From Nostoc sp. NMS4 (GTDB lineage Bacteria > Cyanobacteriota > Cyanobacteriia > Cyanobacteriales > Nostocaceae): 41,714 nucleotides of DNA. The notes under the pieces are model-generated. The model did no database searches, was not told where the DNA came from, and saw only the letters and a list, made by a program, of their open reading frames with translations. This document shows positions 25,225-34,783 of this stretch, piece by piece; the stretch's first letter is position 1; every line of letters begins with the position of its first letter. Location: assembly GCF_017115095.1 (NCBI RefSeq), contig NZ_JABXKI010000083.1, forward strand, positions 1 to 41,714, in the 5' to 3' direction. The translations under genes and the position numbers were made by a program.

Positions 25225-25263
25225 TTTGACCTAAAGTGCCTGAAGCAGGCACTTTAGGTCAAA
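25225..25263. repeat. Perfect 18-bp inverted repeat (hairpin)
   Basis: TTTGACCTAAAGTGCCTG and its exact complement are separated by AAG. It lies 140 bases beyond the gloB stop and upstream of rplI. It could act as a transcription barrier for gloB or be a dispersed palindrome. No U-tract of note follows on either strand. Confidence 0.8.
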
Positions 25264-25370
25264 CAAAAATAACACGAATAATTTTCCCAAAAATTCCCGA
25301 AAAATGCACAAAGTCAACAGCCTAGAGCAGGGGAGAATAATCAATGCCCCATGCCTCATGCTCCATGCCC

Positions 25371-25405
25371 AATGACTAATGACTAATGACTAATGACTAA
25401 TGACT
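25371..25405. repeat. TAGTCAT heptamer tandem array at the gloB stop
   Basis: On the minus strand five TAGTCAT units follow the last gloB codon. The first three bases are the stop TAG (25404-25406). The array is followed by GGGCATGGAGCATGAGGCAT, another common Nostoc-type filler repeat. Confidence 0.9.
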
Positions 25406-26177
25406 AAAAATTATTTTTCATTTCCCGTATCCGTGCAAAAGTTTGCACTCCATCGCTACCCTTAACGGTTGATTGTAATGATGGCTGATCCCAACGTAAA
25501 AAGGGATTGGTTCGCTTCTCCATTCCCAGCAGCGATGGTATAGTAGCTTCTCCTCGACTACGGTAAGTTTTCACTTCATTGAAGCGTTTTTGTAAGTCGG
25601 CATTGTCGCCATCTACAGTTAGGGCAAATTGCAGATTTCCTAAAGTGTATTCGTGGGCACACCAGATACGTGTATCATCTGGTAAAGAGCGCAGTTTGGT
25701 TAAAGAATCCACCATTTGAGTTGGTGTTCCTTCAAACAAACGACCGCAACCGCCAGAAAATAAGGTATCGCCACAGAATAAATCGCCTGTCTCACCAGCT
25801 TTTTCAGGGGGAAAATAGTAAGCGATGTGAGCGCGGGTATGTCCGGGAACAAAAATAACTTCAGCGATGCGATCTGCAAACTGGACGCGATCGCCTTGTT
25901 GCAAAAATACTTGCTGTCCGGGAATTCGCCCGCGATCTTCTACGCCACCGTAGACTGTTAGTTGCGGGAAGTGTTCGATTAATTGCTGATTACCACCTAC
26001 ATGGTCGTTGTGGTGGTGTGTGTTGAAAATCGCTACCAACTCAGCTTTTAACTGTGCAAGTTGCTTTAGTACTGGTTCAGCCTCTGCTGGATCGACAACG
26101 GCAGCAATTTGTTTTTGGCGATCCACCAACAAAAATATGTAGTTATCCGAGAGTGCCTCAAGCCTGATTACTTGCAT
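25404..26177 (-). CDS. gloB: Hydroxyacylglutathione hydrolase (glyoxalase II)
   Basis: It hydrolyses S-D-lactoylglutathione to lactate and glutathione, completing methylglyoxal detoxification. The 257-residue metallo-beta-lactamase-fold protein has the metal-binding motif [10 protein letters not shown] (H54, H56, D58, H59), [12 protein letters not shown] with a further metal His, [14 protein letters not shown] with the bridging Asp, and [13 protein letters not shown] with the last His. The C-terminal substrate-binding helices ([15 protein letters not shown]) are present. Length is normal for the family. Its stop codon is supplied by the first unit of a heptamer array. Confidence 0.95.
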   Translation of the reverse strand: MQVIRLEALSDNYIFLLVDRQKQIAAVVDPAEAEPVLKQLAQLKAELVAIFNTHHHNDHVGGNQQLIEHFPQLTVYGGVEDRGRIPGQQVFLQQGDRVQFADRIAEVIFVPGHTRAHIAYYFPPEKAGETGDLFCGDTLFSGGCGRLFEGTPTQMVDSLTKLRSLPDDTRIWCAHEYTLGNLQFALTVDGDNADLQKRFNEVKTYRSRGEATIPSLLGMEKRTNPFLRWDQPSLQSTVKGSDGVQTFARIREMKNNF

Positions 26178-26593
26178 TACTTAATAGCTCCGTTTCAAGT
26201 AAATACTTTGGAATATATCAGCAATCTTAAATATCTCAATGAGAAAAAGTTGAGAAAGCCCATGAATACTATGATAGTATACAACCGTAATAATACTTAA
26301 AAATATACTAAGTAACTATAAATTATATCTGGTCATATCAGTAAAATTTCTCTGGGAAGAAGTGTAAAAGCTAAGTTAGATTTATTCTGTTCTTTTTGTC
26401 CTAAATTGTCTTCTTTACTCAAAAACCCAAAATCAGTAATCGAAAAATTTTTATTTGTAAATACTAACTCTTAATACGGAATCTTATAGATTCACTTTGG
26501 GTCATTTATAAATGATAGATGTTAATCACGATAAATAGAGCAATCATGGTAAAAAAAGATGAGCTTTCCCATTTTTTATTTGCAGGTTCATAA
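26178..26593. other. AT-rich intergenic region upstream of the polysaccharide cluster
   Basis: No gene is supported. It is the divergent region between gloB and the glycosyltransferase run and probably contains both promoters. I see no convincing operator or repeat. Confidence 0.4.
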
Positions 26594-27958
26594 ATGAAGC
26601 TAATCCATACAACTAGTTGGTATTTTCCAGATACATCAGCCGGTGCTGAAGTATACTTAGATTCACTACTGCATGGCTTACAAGTTCATGGACTTGAAGG
26701 TATTGTTGCTGCTCCTAAACAAGGTACAGAAGAAGATACCTACGAATACAATGGCATCTCAGTTTATCGTTATCCTGTTTTTCCTAACCCCAGTAAGATA
26801 GAGGTACACAAACAGTTACCCCACGGCGGCTTTAAAACTTTTGCTAATTGGCTAGAAAACAATCGAGCCGATGTATACCATCAACATTCATGGCGATTTG
26901 ACTGCGGTTTACATCATCTTGCTCTTGCCCGCCAATTAGGGATGGCTACTGTAGTCACCGTCCACATACCTGAGCCTATATGTCTGCGTGGTACGATGAT
27001 GCGCTGGGGTGAAGAACCTTGCAATGGGCTGATTGACTCTGTTAATTGTAGTCAATGTTTGGGAGTAGCAAAACAAGTATCACCTTGGATACTCAAGGCT
27101 TTAGGTAAAGTTCCTTTGGATGTTGGCATAGCAGCAGAAACAAAATTACTTACCTCTAAAAGTTTCAAGCTGCGTCTACTTGGTAAAACTCTTGGTATTC
27201 CTACCTTAGTGTCTCAACATCGACGCAATTTGATGCAACTAGCAAAACTAGCCGATCGCATTGTTGTAACGAGTAATTGGCAATACAATGCTTTTGTTGC
27301 AAACAACGTTCCTCCCGAAAAACTTACTGTCTCTCGGCAAGGTGTTGCTAACACTTTCAAACGTGAAATAACACCAAACAAATTACAAAACTCTACATTA
27401 AAAATCGGCTTTTTAGGTCGCTGGCAAGAAACTAAAGGGGTACAAGTTTTAGTAGAAGCCGTACATAGTCTCCCGAATGATGTAGCTGTGGAGTTAATTC
27501 TTCACGCTACTCATCCGGGAAAATACGGTGCTGCCAATCGTGAAAAAGTCATGGCGATCGCTGCTTGCGATAGTCGGATTCGGATTGCTGAACCACTTTC
27601 ACGCGAAGCAGTACCAGAGGCATTAGCCGGTTTCGATATCCTAGCAATACCATCGCAGTGGTTAGAAACTGGGCCGATAGTTGCCTTAGAAGCGCAAGCT
27701 ATGGGCATTCCCGTACTAGGTTCAAATTTAGGAGGAATTGCTGAGTTAGTCCGTCACGGCATCGATGGTTGGTTAGTTCCAGCCAAAGATGTCCAAGCAT
27801 GGGCTGATGCGATCGCAACTTTAGCCAAAGACCCCGATTTACTCGCTAAATTACGTCAAGGTATCCAGCCAGTACGTACAATGGATACTGTTGCCTCAGA
27901 GATGGTGACACTTTACCATGAAATACTAAAAATTCCTCAGAAAAATTTTGTTTCTTGA
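26594..27958 (+). CDS. Glycosyltransferase family 4 protein
   Basis: This 454-residue GT-B glycosyltransferase has an N-terminal acceptor domain starting MKLIHTTSWYFPDTSAGAEV, with the glycine/alanine loop typical of GT4. The nucleotide-sugar domain has IGFLGRWQETKGVQVLVEA (about 275-295), FDILAIPSQWLETGPIVALE with the conserved E-x7-E pair, and GGIAELVRHGIDGWLV. It carries a CSQCLG cysteine pair near residue 153 that could bind a metal. First gene of a plus-strand run that includes an ABC exporter, so it likely builds an exported polysaccharide or glycolipid. The sugar donor is not readable. Confidence 0.88.
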   Translation: MKLIHTTSWYFPDTSAGAEVYLDSLLHGLQVHGLEGIVAAPKQGTEEDTYEYNGISVYRYPVFPNPSKIEVHKQLPHGGFKTFANWLENNRADVYHQHSWRFDCGLHHLALARQLGMATVVTVHIPEPICLRGTMMRWGEEPCNGLIDSVNCSQCLGVAKQVSPWILKALGKVPLDVGIAAETKLLTSKSFKLRLLGKTLGIPTLVSQHRRNLMQLAKLADRIVVTSNWQYNAFVANNVPPEKLTVSRQGVANTFKREITPNKLQNSTLKIGFLGRWQETKGVQVLVEAVHSLPNDVAVELILHATHPGKYGAANREKVMAIAACDSRIRIAEPLSREAVPEALAGFDILAIPSQWLETGPIVALEAQAMGIPVLGSNLGGIAELVRHGIDGWLVPAKDVQAWADAIATLAKDPDLLAKLRQGIQPVRTMDTVASEMVTLYHEILKIPQKNFVS

Positions 27959-28063
27959 TGGATTAACACCTAATTTCTTTAGTTGCTCCAACTCAGACAA
28001 AACAAATTAAATTAATATTTTCAGATTTAGCAATATCTGACAAATCTTGGGAATCAGTATAAA

Positions 28064-29227
28064 ATGAAAAAATTTTCTAAAGTATCCTTGTTGGTTTCAG
28101 ATTTATCAAGTGCAGCAATTCTGCGTGCATACTTGATAGCAAAAGCTCTCAATCAGTTAGGGTATGAAGTTGAAATTATGGGTTTTTTATTTGGAAATAA
28201 CTTCTATTTAAATTTACCATCCGAATTCAACGTTTATAACTTACCAGGCAAAGACTTTCCAGAGTTTTTTGGAGAAATCCAAAAATTTTTACCAAAAATA
28301 AGTGGCGATATAATTTATGCTATAAAACCACAAATAGCAAGTTTTGGAGTTGGACTATTAAAGAAAATATTCACTAGAAAGCCATTAATTTTAGACATAG
28401 ATGATTGGGAACTCAGCTGGCATGGCGGTGATAACTGGCATTATCATCCTACACCCAAAGAATTAGTTAGGGACTTGTTGAAACCACAGGGCGCACTCAA
28501 AAATCCTCATCATACTTTATATGTGAAATGGATGGAAGGTTTGGTAAGTCACGCTGATGCTGTGACAGTGCATACTAAATTTTTACAGCAGCGTTTTGGT
28601 GGTACATTTGTTCCGAATGGTAAAGATATTTCCTTATTCGATCCCACTCAATACGATCCTGAGTCCAGTAGAGATCGTTATGGTTTATCTGAATATCGAA
28701 TTTTAATGTTTCCCGGTGCGCCAAGACCTTATAAAGGTTTAGAAGATGTTCTCATCGCGCTCGATAAACTCGATCAACCAGACTTGAGACTAGTAATTGT
28801 CGGTGGTAGTCCTTATGATGATTATGATAAACAACTTCAACAAAAATGGGGGCGTTGGATTATCAAATTACCCAAGTATCCAGCCGACATTATGCCTGAT
28901 TTGGTTGCAGCTGCTCACATTGTAGTTGTTCCCCAACGAGATACTCCAGAAACTCGCGCTCAATTTCCCTTGAAGTTGACAGATGGGATGGCAATGGCTA
29001 AACCTGTATTATCAACGCGCGTTGGAGATATTCCCCAAATTTTAGGTGATACTGGTTATTTAGTCGAGCCTGGTTGTCCTGAACAAATTGCTGAACAAAT
29101 TCAAGTGATTTTTCAGAATTTAGATTCAGCAAATCAGAAAGCTATCAAGGCAAGAGAAAGATGTGTGGAACACTATAGTATAGAGGCTATGGCTTCTACG
29201 CTCAAGTCAGTAATTGCTCAGTTGTGA
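28064..29227 (+). CDS. Glycosyltransferase family 4 protein
   Basis: The 387-residue GT-B protein has an N-terminal domain opening MKKFSKVSLLVSDLSSAAIL, and a C-terminal donor domain with LMFPGAPRPYKGLEDVLIAL, VVPQRDTPETRAQFPLKL and GMAMAKPVLSTRVGDIPQIL. The usual first Glu of the E-x7-E motif is replaced within RAQFPLKLTDGMAMAKP, as in several exopolysaccharide GT4s. It follows the first transferase by 105 bases and precedes the exporter by 40, so it belongs to the same cluster and probably acts on the same glycan. Confidence 0.85.
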   Translation: MKKFSKVSLLVSDLSSAAILRAYLIAKALNQLGYEVEIMGFLFGNNFYLNLPSEFNVYNLPGKDFPEFFGEIQKFLPKISGDIIYAIKPQIASFGVGLLKKIFTRKPLILDIDDWELSWHGGDNWHYHPTPKELVRDLLKPQGALKNPHHTLYVKWMEGLVSHADAVTVHTKFLQQRFGGTFVPNGKDISLFDPTQYDPESSRDRYGLSEYRILMFPGAPRPYKGLEDVLIALDKLDQPDLRLVIVGGSPYDDYDKQLQQKWGRWIIKLPKYPADIMPDLVAAAHIVVVPQRDTPETRAQFPLKLTDGMAMAKPVLSTRVGDIPQILGDTGYLVEPGCPEQIAEQIQVIFQNLDSANQKAIKARERCVEHYSIEAMASTLKSVIAQL

Positions 29228-29267
29228 ATAATATTAATAATTAAATTAAATTGGCATAGAATACCCA

Positions 29268-31508
29268 ATGTCTACCAGAAAACTAATACTAAGATTCGCC
29301 AAACCCTATCCAGGTTTAATTTTCCTAACGATGCTGTTGGGATTTTCTGGTGCTTTATTTAATGGTGTCGGTGTGACTTTGATTGTGCCAGTAATTTTGA
29401 GAATTGTCGGACAACCAGTAGATTTAACTGGTTTTCCTCCGATTCTCAAAGCTGTAATGTTTCCATTTGATAATCTTCCCGAAAATTATCGAAATCTGGG
29501 AATGGCTGGAACAATTATATTTATAATTTTCTTAAAAAACTTATCTAGTTATTGTAGTATTTTGGCATCGAGTATTTTTACTCGGAGATTAAACGCGGAT
29601 ATTCGAGAAGCTAGTTTACAGTTATTACTAGATATTGATATAGATTATTATTCCAAAATGAAAGTAGGCGATATTATTAATCGCCTTGGTTCGGAAACTG
29701 CCCGTACTTCTAGCGCTATCGGGACTATCATCAATTTAATTATTTTAATAATTACAATTTTAGTTTTCGTTGGCTTATTATTAGCAATTTCTTGGCAGCT
29801 AACGATCGCAGCAACAATTTTGTTGGGTTTTATCACATTAATCAATCAATACACAATTAGTAGAGCGAAAAAATTTGGTCAACAACTCTCAGAAATGTCT
29901 ACATCTTATTCCATCAGTGTTTTAGAAACATTGAACGGAATTCGTTTGGTAAAGTCAACTGCCAATGAAGACACAGAATATCAAAAGATTACCAAATTAA
30001 TCCGCGATCGCGAGAAAGCAGATTTTGAATCTCAGGTAAACTCGCAAGCGATCGGGCCGATAAGTGAGGTGATGGGAGTTATTGCCTTACTGATGATTGT
30101 ATTCTTAAGTAAAACTTTCTTTGCCAACCAGGTTTCTTTCATTTCTACAGTACTACTGACATATTTATTAGTTTTACTGCGACTGTTGCCTTTAGTCTCT
30201 CAGTTAAATAGTCTTCGTAGTAGCTTTGCCAATAGTGCTACTAGCGTAGAAATAGTGACTGAGTTTTTAAGTCGCGATCGCAAGCCGTTCATGAAAAACG
30301 GTAATATTATCTACACACAATTAAAAGAAGGAATACGTTTTAATTCACTTTCCTTTGCCTACCCCAGTCATGAAAAGTTAGTCCTAAAAGATGTAAGTTT
30401 ATTTTTACCCCGGGCTACAACTCTTGCCTTGGTAGGCGGTTCTGGTGCTGGTAAGTCCACCTTAGCTGACCTCTTACCCAGATTTTACGATCCGACATCT
30501 GGAACTATCTCCATCGATGGCACAGACCTGCGTGATTTTGATATCAAATCTCTCAGAACACACATGGGAATTGTCAGTCAAGATACATTTCTCTTTAATG
30601 ACTCGGTGCGAAATAACATTGCTTATGGAAGGCCGGAAGCTACAGAAGATGAAATTATCTCAGCAGCCAAACGAGCCAATGCTTATGAATTTATTGATAA
30701 ATTACCTCAAGGATTCGACAGTCAAATTGGCGATCGCGGCGTTATGTTATCTGGTGGACAAAGGCAAAGATTAGCGATCGCTCGCGCCCTGCTGCAAAAT
30801 CCTGAAATTTTGATTTTAGATGAAGCCACCAGCGCTTTAGATACCGTTTCCGAGCGTTTAGTACAAGCTGCACTCGACGATCTGAGCCGCGATCGCACCA
30901 CCCTGGTAATTGCTCACCGCCTTTCCACAGTCCAAAAAGCCGATCAAATTGCCGTATTAGATCAAGGACAGGTGGTGGAAGTGGGAACCCATGAAACACT
31001 TTTAAAAAAAGGTGGTTACTACTCACGCCTCTACTCAATGCAATTTGCCGCTCAGACTGAAACTTCTACCAAAACTAATCCTAGCTTTAACCGCATTTCT
31101 CACGAACTGCGTACAAGGCTTAACTCAATGATTGGTTTCCTCGGACTATTAGTTGACGATTTAGTAGACAATTCCCAAGAGCGCCAGGAATTAATTGACC
31201 AATCATACAACTCAGCCTTAAGAGTTCTCAACGCCATCGATCTATTCAGCGATGTAGTTAACCTGAAAATTAACTGGCAATCATCGTCAGATATAGACCA
31301 AAATCAAAATGAAAATAACCAGTATCAAAACTATAGTCATATCTCAGATGAGTTTCGCACACGTCTCTATCCTCTAATTAGCTCTCTGCGCTTGCTAGCC
31401 GATAAATTAGAATCGGAACCCCAAAAACAAAATCTATTAATTGCAGAATCTTATGAATCTGCTATTTACCTATTAGATGTATTAAAACTTTTTGAAAATA
31501 AAGTTTAA
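29268..31508 (+). CDS. HepA-like ABC exporter with two C-terminal HisKA-like domains
   Basis: The first 600 residues form a complete type-1 half-exporter. The six-helix membrane domain opens LILRFAKPYPGLIFLTMLLG. The nucleotide-binding domain has Walker A GGSGAGKST (near 389), signature LSGGQRQRLAIARA (near 493), Walker B ILILDEATSALD and H-loop IAHRLST. It resembles HepA, which exports heterocyst envelope polysaccharide. The protein is 746 residues, about 140 more than usual. The extra tail holds two copies of a HisKA-like dimerisation helix pair: ISHELRTRLNSMIGFL (His612) and ISDEFRTRLYPLISSL, where the histidine is Asp694. There is no HATPase domain. Surrounding glycosyltransferases suggest a glycan or glycolipid substrate. 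The tail could let a sensor kinase dock or phosphorylate the exporter, which is inference. Confidence 0.9.
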   Translation: MSTRKLILRFAKPYPGLIFLTMLLGFSGALFNGVGVTLIVPVILRIVGQPVDLTGFPPILKAVMFPFDNLPENYRNLGMAGTIIFIIFLKNLSSYCSILASSIFTRRLNADIREASLQLLLDIDIDYYSKMKVGDIINRLGSETARTSSAIGTIINLIILIITILVFVGLLLAISWQLTIAATILLGFITLINQYTISRAKKFGQQLSEMSTSYSISVLETLNGIRLVKSTANEDTEYQKITKLIRDREKADFESQVNSQAIGPISEVMGVIALLMIVFLSKTFFANQVSFISTVLLTYLLVLLRLLPLVSQLNSLRSSFANSATSVEIVTEFLSRDRKPFMKNGNIIYTQLKEGIRFNSLSFAYPSHEKLVLKDVSLFLPRATTLALVGGSGAGKSTLADLLPRFYDPTSGTISIDGTDLRDFDIKSLRTHMGIVSQDTFLFNDSVRNNIAYGRPEATEDEIISAAKRANAYEFIDKLPQGFDSQIGDRGVMLSGGQRQRLAIARALLQNPEILILDEATSALDTVSERLVQAALDDLSRDRTTLVIAHRLSTVQKADQIAVLDQGQVVEVGTHETLLKKGGYYSRLYSMQFAAQTETSTKTNPSFNRISHELRTRLNSMIGFLGLLVDDLVDNSQERQELIDQSYNSALRVLNAIDLFSDVVNLKINWQSSSDIDQNQNENNQYQNYSHISDEFRTRLYPLISSLRLLADKLESEPQKQNLLIAESYESAIYLLDVLKLFENKV

Positions 31509-31575
31509 TTTTAGTTAATGTTAGGAACAAAAATACTTATACCACAATCTTGAAAAACCTATCATCCCCAAAAAA

Positions 31576-32793
31576 ATGGTAAATTCTTCAAAGAAAAATC
31601 AATATATTTTTTACACCGGAGAGCTATCATTAAAGCCGGACACAGCACATGAAATTCATGATGTTCTTTGTGCCAATGCAGCAGCTAACTTAGGCTACTC
31701 CTCAGTTTTAATTTATCAAGATAAAAAAAATTATTCTACTAATCTACTATCGTTAATTTATCCTTATCAACCCAAAAGACCCGACAGAGAATTTATCGAA
31801 TTTTACGATGTGCAAGAAAAGCTTAAAATTGCGGCATTGCCAATGCCTTGGCCTATCGATCGAATCGGTGGTAAATTTACTAACTCTAGTACAGTCGTAA
31901 CCAAATATTATTTACCAGTTCATATCCTACCTCATACTAAAGTTGTCCATACGCGAGATTGGAACTTTGTGAAAGCCGCAGTCAAAAATAAAGTTCCTAC
32001 AATTTATGAACGTCACTACTTTCAAGACCGAAAATTTGAGCCGGAGATCATTCACAGTCCCTATTTTAAAATAGCCATAACTCAATCAGAACCCATCCGG
32101 CAAAGCCTAATAGAAAATGGAATGCCACCGGAAAAAGTAGTTTGGCTACATAACGGATTCAATCAATCATTTTCAATCAGACAGCCCGAATCAGCCGAAA
32201 GGTGGCGGCAAGAATTGCTGATAAATGGACGTAAGCATTTAGTTGTCTATTCAGGTGCTTTGTATCCTTTTAAAGGAGTCGATCTTTTAATTGATTCTGC
32301 TAAAGAATTAACAGAAATTCAGTTTATCATCACAGGAGGAACAGAAGCACAAGTACAAGCATATCAACAAATAGCCAGAGATAAAAATGTCGAAAACGTT
32401 AAATTCTTAGGCTGGATACTTCCACGAGAACGATTAGTCAGCTTGTTTCAAGCAGCTGATATTTTGGTTCATCCTCACTGCGCTGGAAAATCAGCAGATT
32501 TCACGAATCCAGTTAAGTTTTTTCAGTATATGGCTGCTGGTACTCCTATCGTTGCAACTGAGATTCCACCTTTAATGGAATTCAAAACATCACCTTTAAT
32601 TGCCAATTGGTGTATACCAGATAACCCACATAAACTTGCCCAATCTATTCAACATACTTTAGAAACTTATCCCAGAAAAATAGAGGGTTATGCAGCTAGT
32701 ATAGATTTTGCCCAGCAGTTTTCTTGGGAGCATAGAATTACCAAAATATTAAGCTACGTCGAAGAAGAACAACGTCCACCAATTTTAGGGTAA
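31576..32793 (+). CDS. Glycosyltransferase family 4 protein
   Basis: The 405-residue GT-B enzyme opens MVNSSKKNQYIFYTGELSL; its acceptor domain includes HILPHTKVVHTRDWN. The donor domain has LVVYSGALYPFKGVDLLIDS (about 216-235), FLGWILPRERLVSLFQAADI, HPHCAGKSADFTNPVKFFQY and MAAGTPIVATEIPPLMEF. The motif set matches GT4 enzymes of polysaccharide clusters. It follows the exporter by 67 bases on the same strand. Donor and linkage are unknown. Confidence 0.86.
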   Translation: MVNSSKKNQYIFYTGELSLKPDTAHEIHDVLCANAAANLGYSSVLIYQDKKNYSTNLLSLIYPYQPKRPDREFIEFYDVQEKLKIAALPMPWPIDRIGGKFTNSSTVVTKYYLPVHILPHTKVVHTRDWNFVKAAVKNKVPTIYERHYFQDRKFEPEIIHSPYFKIAITQSEPIRQSLIENGMPPEKVVWLHNGFNQSFSIRQPESAERWRQELLINGRKHLVVYSGALYPFKGVDLLIDSAKELTEIQFIITGGTEAQVQAYQQIARDKNVENVKFLGWILPRERLVSLFQAADILVHPHCAGKSADFTNPVKFFQYMAAGTPIVATEIPPLMEFKTSPLIANWCIPDNPHKLAQSIQHTLETYPRKIEGYAASIDFAQQFSWEHRITKILSYVEEEQRPPILG

Positions 32794-32836
32794 CGGTAGA
32801 CAAATTAACTGACAACTAACCGAATAAATACGATTT

Positions 32837-33796
32837 ATGACTCTTAAAACTGTTGGCATGATTAGCAGCTATTCAGGGCTTGCTAAAAACAAAGATTGGT
32901 TATGGCAACAAACTCCACACTACTTTGGTGTTTGGAAGAATATGCAAATGTTGAAAATGGCACAAAAGCCAGATTTTATGTTGCTATATCAATTTGATTT
33001 TCCTCAACCTCCGCCGCAAAAATCTTGGTTAGATAGTTTTCGCAAACAGCAGCAAACACCAGTAGTAAATTTTGAATCTCTACTGCGTGGTGTGAATAAA
33101 GAGCGGATTATTTATTTACTCAGAGAACCGCCTTTAGATGAGGTTGTAAAAATAACTAATCATAATTATCAAGAAGCCCAGAAGTATTGCGGTTATGTTT
33201 CTGGCCCCGATGATTTTGCTCCCATTCCTGACTATATGCCCGCTATTTGGTATCACTCAAATTCATTTCAAGATTTAAATGAAATGCCACCGCCTGAAAA
33301 GGTTGCCCCATGTAGTTGGATTACTTCGGGAATTAGCCGCACAGCCAATCATCGCCAACGTTTAGATTTTTTACAATCTTTACAATCTAGTGGGATGAAA
33401 TTTGATTTGTATGGGCGTAACTTACCAGAATGGGCGAACAGTTCGGGAGAACTAGGTAACAAATGGTATGGCATGGCACCATACTATTACAATTTGGCAA
33501 TTGAAAACTACGCTGATAATAATTGGTATGTGAGTGAGAAACTTTGGGATAGTTTACTTGCTTGGTGTTTACCAATTTATTATGGTGGCCCGGCTGCTGA
33601 TAAATTATTGCCACCGGGTAGTTTTTTACGGTTGCCCAGTTTAGATGAAAAAGGCATTGCCTACATCCAAGAAGTGACAGCTACACCTGATGCTTGGTAT
33701 GCTGCCAAAGATGCGATCGCAGAAGCTCGTCAAATCATTTTACACAAATTAAACTTGCTTAACTGGTTATCAAACTTTGTCGATCAACACTCATAA
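32837..33796 (+). CDS. Glycosyltransferase family 10 (fucosyltransferase-like) protein
   Basis: The 319-residue protein ends with a segment typical of GT10 alpha-1,3/4-fucosyltransferases: NLAIENYADNNWYVSEKLWD, then LLAWCLPIYYGGP. There the Glu-Asn and Glu-Lys pairs bind the GDP-sugar. The N-terminal half is divergent (MTLKTVGMISSYSGLAKNKD). It lacks a signal peptide or anchor, as expected for a bacterial enzyme. The stop is 3 bases before the next ATG, so it shares a transcript with the GT8-like genes. GDP-fucose use is inferred from the family. Confidence 0.78.
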   Translation: MTLKTVGMISSYSGLAKNKDWLWQQTPHYFGVWKNMQMLKMAQKPDFMLLYQFDFPQPPPQKSWLDSFRKQQQTPVVNFESLLRGVNKERIIYLLREPPLDEVVKITNHNYQEAQKYCGYVSGPDDFAPIPDYMPAIWYHSNSFQDLNEMPPPEKVAPCSWITSGISRTANHRQRLDFLQSLQSSGMKFDLYGRNLPEWANSSGELGNKWYGMAPYYYNLAIENYADNNWYVSEKLWDSLLAWCLPIYYGGPAADKLLPPGSFLRLPSLDEKGIAYIQEVTATPDAWYAAKDAIAEARQIILHKLNLLNWLSNFVDQHS

Positions 33797-33799
33797 ATT

Positions 33800-34780
33800 A
33801 TGAATGGTATTTGTACCCTTGGCAATGATTATGTTTTCGATCAACTGGTGGCTTTGCTCAACAGTATTGATGTTATCTTAGGCCCAGAAACTCCTGTTTG
33901 TATCTATCCTTTCGACGATCGCACCCAACGAATTGCTGACGAAATAGCTAAACGCCCGAATGTATTTCTTTACGAAGATCGAGAATCAATCGACACCTGG
34001 GATCAATTTATGCTGGCAGCAGCCCCAGAACGATTGAATCGAAGTAAATCCCGTCTTTATGGCGCTCACCGTCGTTTTTGCGCTTTTGATGGGCCATTTG
34101 AGAAGTTTATCTATTTAGATGCAGACACCTTGGTGATGAACTCACTAGCAGCAGTGTTTGAAAAGCTAGATAGTTATGATTTTGTTGTCTACGATTTCCA
34201 ATTTACAGACGTTAGTAAAATATATAATGTTAATTCTCCCAAATTACTAAAAGTTTTTGAGCAAAAACGCATTGATTCGGAAATATTTTGCTCGGGCTTT
34301 TATGGCGCAAAAGCGGGAATATTTAACTCAGAAAAAAGAGATTTGCTCAGATCATATTTACAAAATGGTGAATCAGAAATTTTGTATGATGGTGCTGGCG
34401 AACAACCATTAATTAACTATATGGTAATGAGGTCTAATCTTCCTATTTATAACTTTGCTCGCCAACTGCCAGATAATGAAAAAACTGGATGTTCTGCTAG
34501 CTCAAAACACTTCGAGGAACGAGAACATATTCTTTACGATCGCGGTAATCGACTAACTTATCTCCATTACATTGGGATTCCTCCTAATGTTAATCAAGCT
34601 GTCTGTGCGGGAGAAAATATTGAGTTTCCTTATCGAGAGTTATTTCTCTATTATCGTTACTTACACGAACCAGAAAAGCGTCCAGTTTTTAATACTCCTC
34701 CGAGAAATTATCATGACGCTCCAGCACCAAATTTACTTACCAGAGCTTTGCAAAAACTTAAGTTAATTAAACAAGGATAA
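33800..34780 (+). CDS. GT8-like sugar transferase, tandem paralog 1
   Basis: The 326-residue GT-A-type transferase opens MNGICTLGNDYVFDQLVALL and has the metal/nucleotide motif FIYLDADTLVM (Asp107, Asp109), then an IFCSGFYGAKAG segment and a C-terminal YLHYIGIP. It is homologous over its length to the next two genes: all share the ANDxVxDxxxALLNSI start, the DxD, the FCSG/FNSG loop and a RxLxYLH block followed by a YRYLH. Three tandem copies suggest gene amplification with diverging donor or acceptor preference. Precise sugar unknown. Confidence 0.75.
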   Translation: MNGICTLGNDYVFDQLVALLNSIDVILGPETPVCIYPFDDRTQRIADEIAKRPNVFLYEDRESIDTWDQFMLAAAPERLNRSKSRLYGAHRRFCAFDGPFEKFIYLDADTLVMNSLAAVFEKLDSYDFVVYDFQFTDVSKIYNVNSPKLLKVFEQKRIDSEIFCSGFYGAKAGIFNSEKRDLLRSYLQNGESEILYDGAGEQPLINYMVMRSNLPIYNFARQLPDNEKTGCSASSKHFEEREHILYDRGNRLTYLHYIGIPPNVNQAVCAGENIEFPYRELFLYYRYLHEPEKRPVFNTPPRNYHDAPAPNLLTRALQKLKLIKQG

Positions 34781-34783
34781 TTT

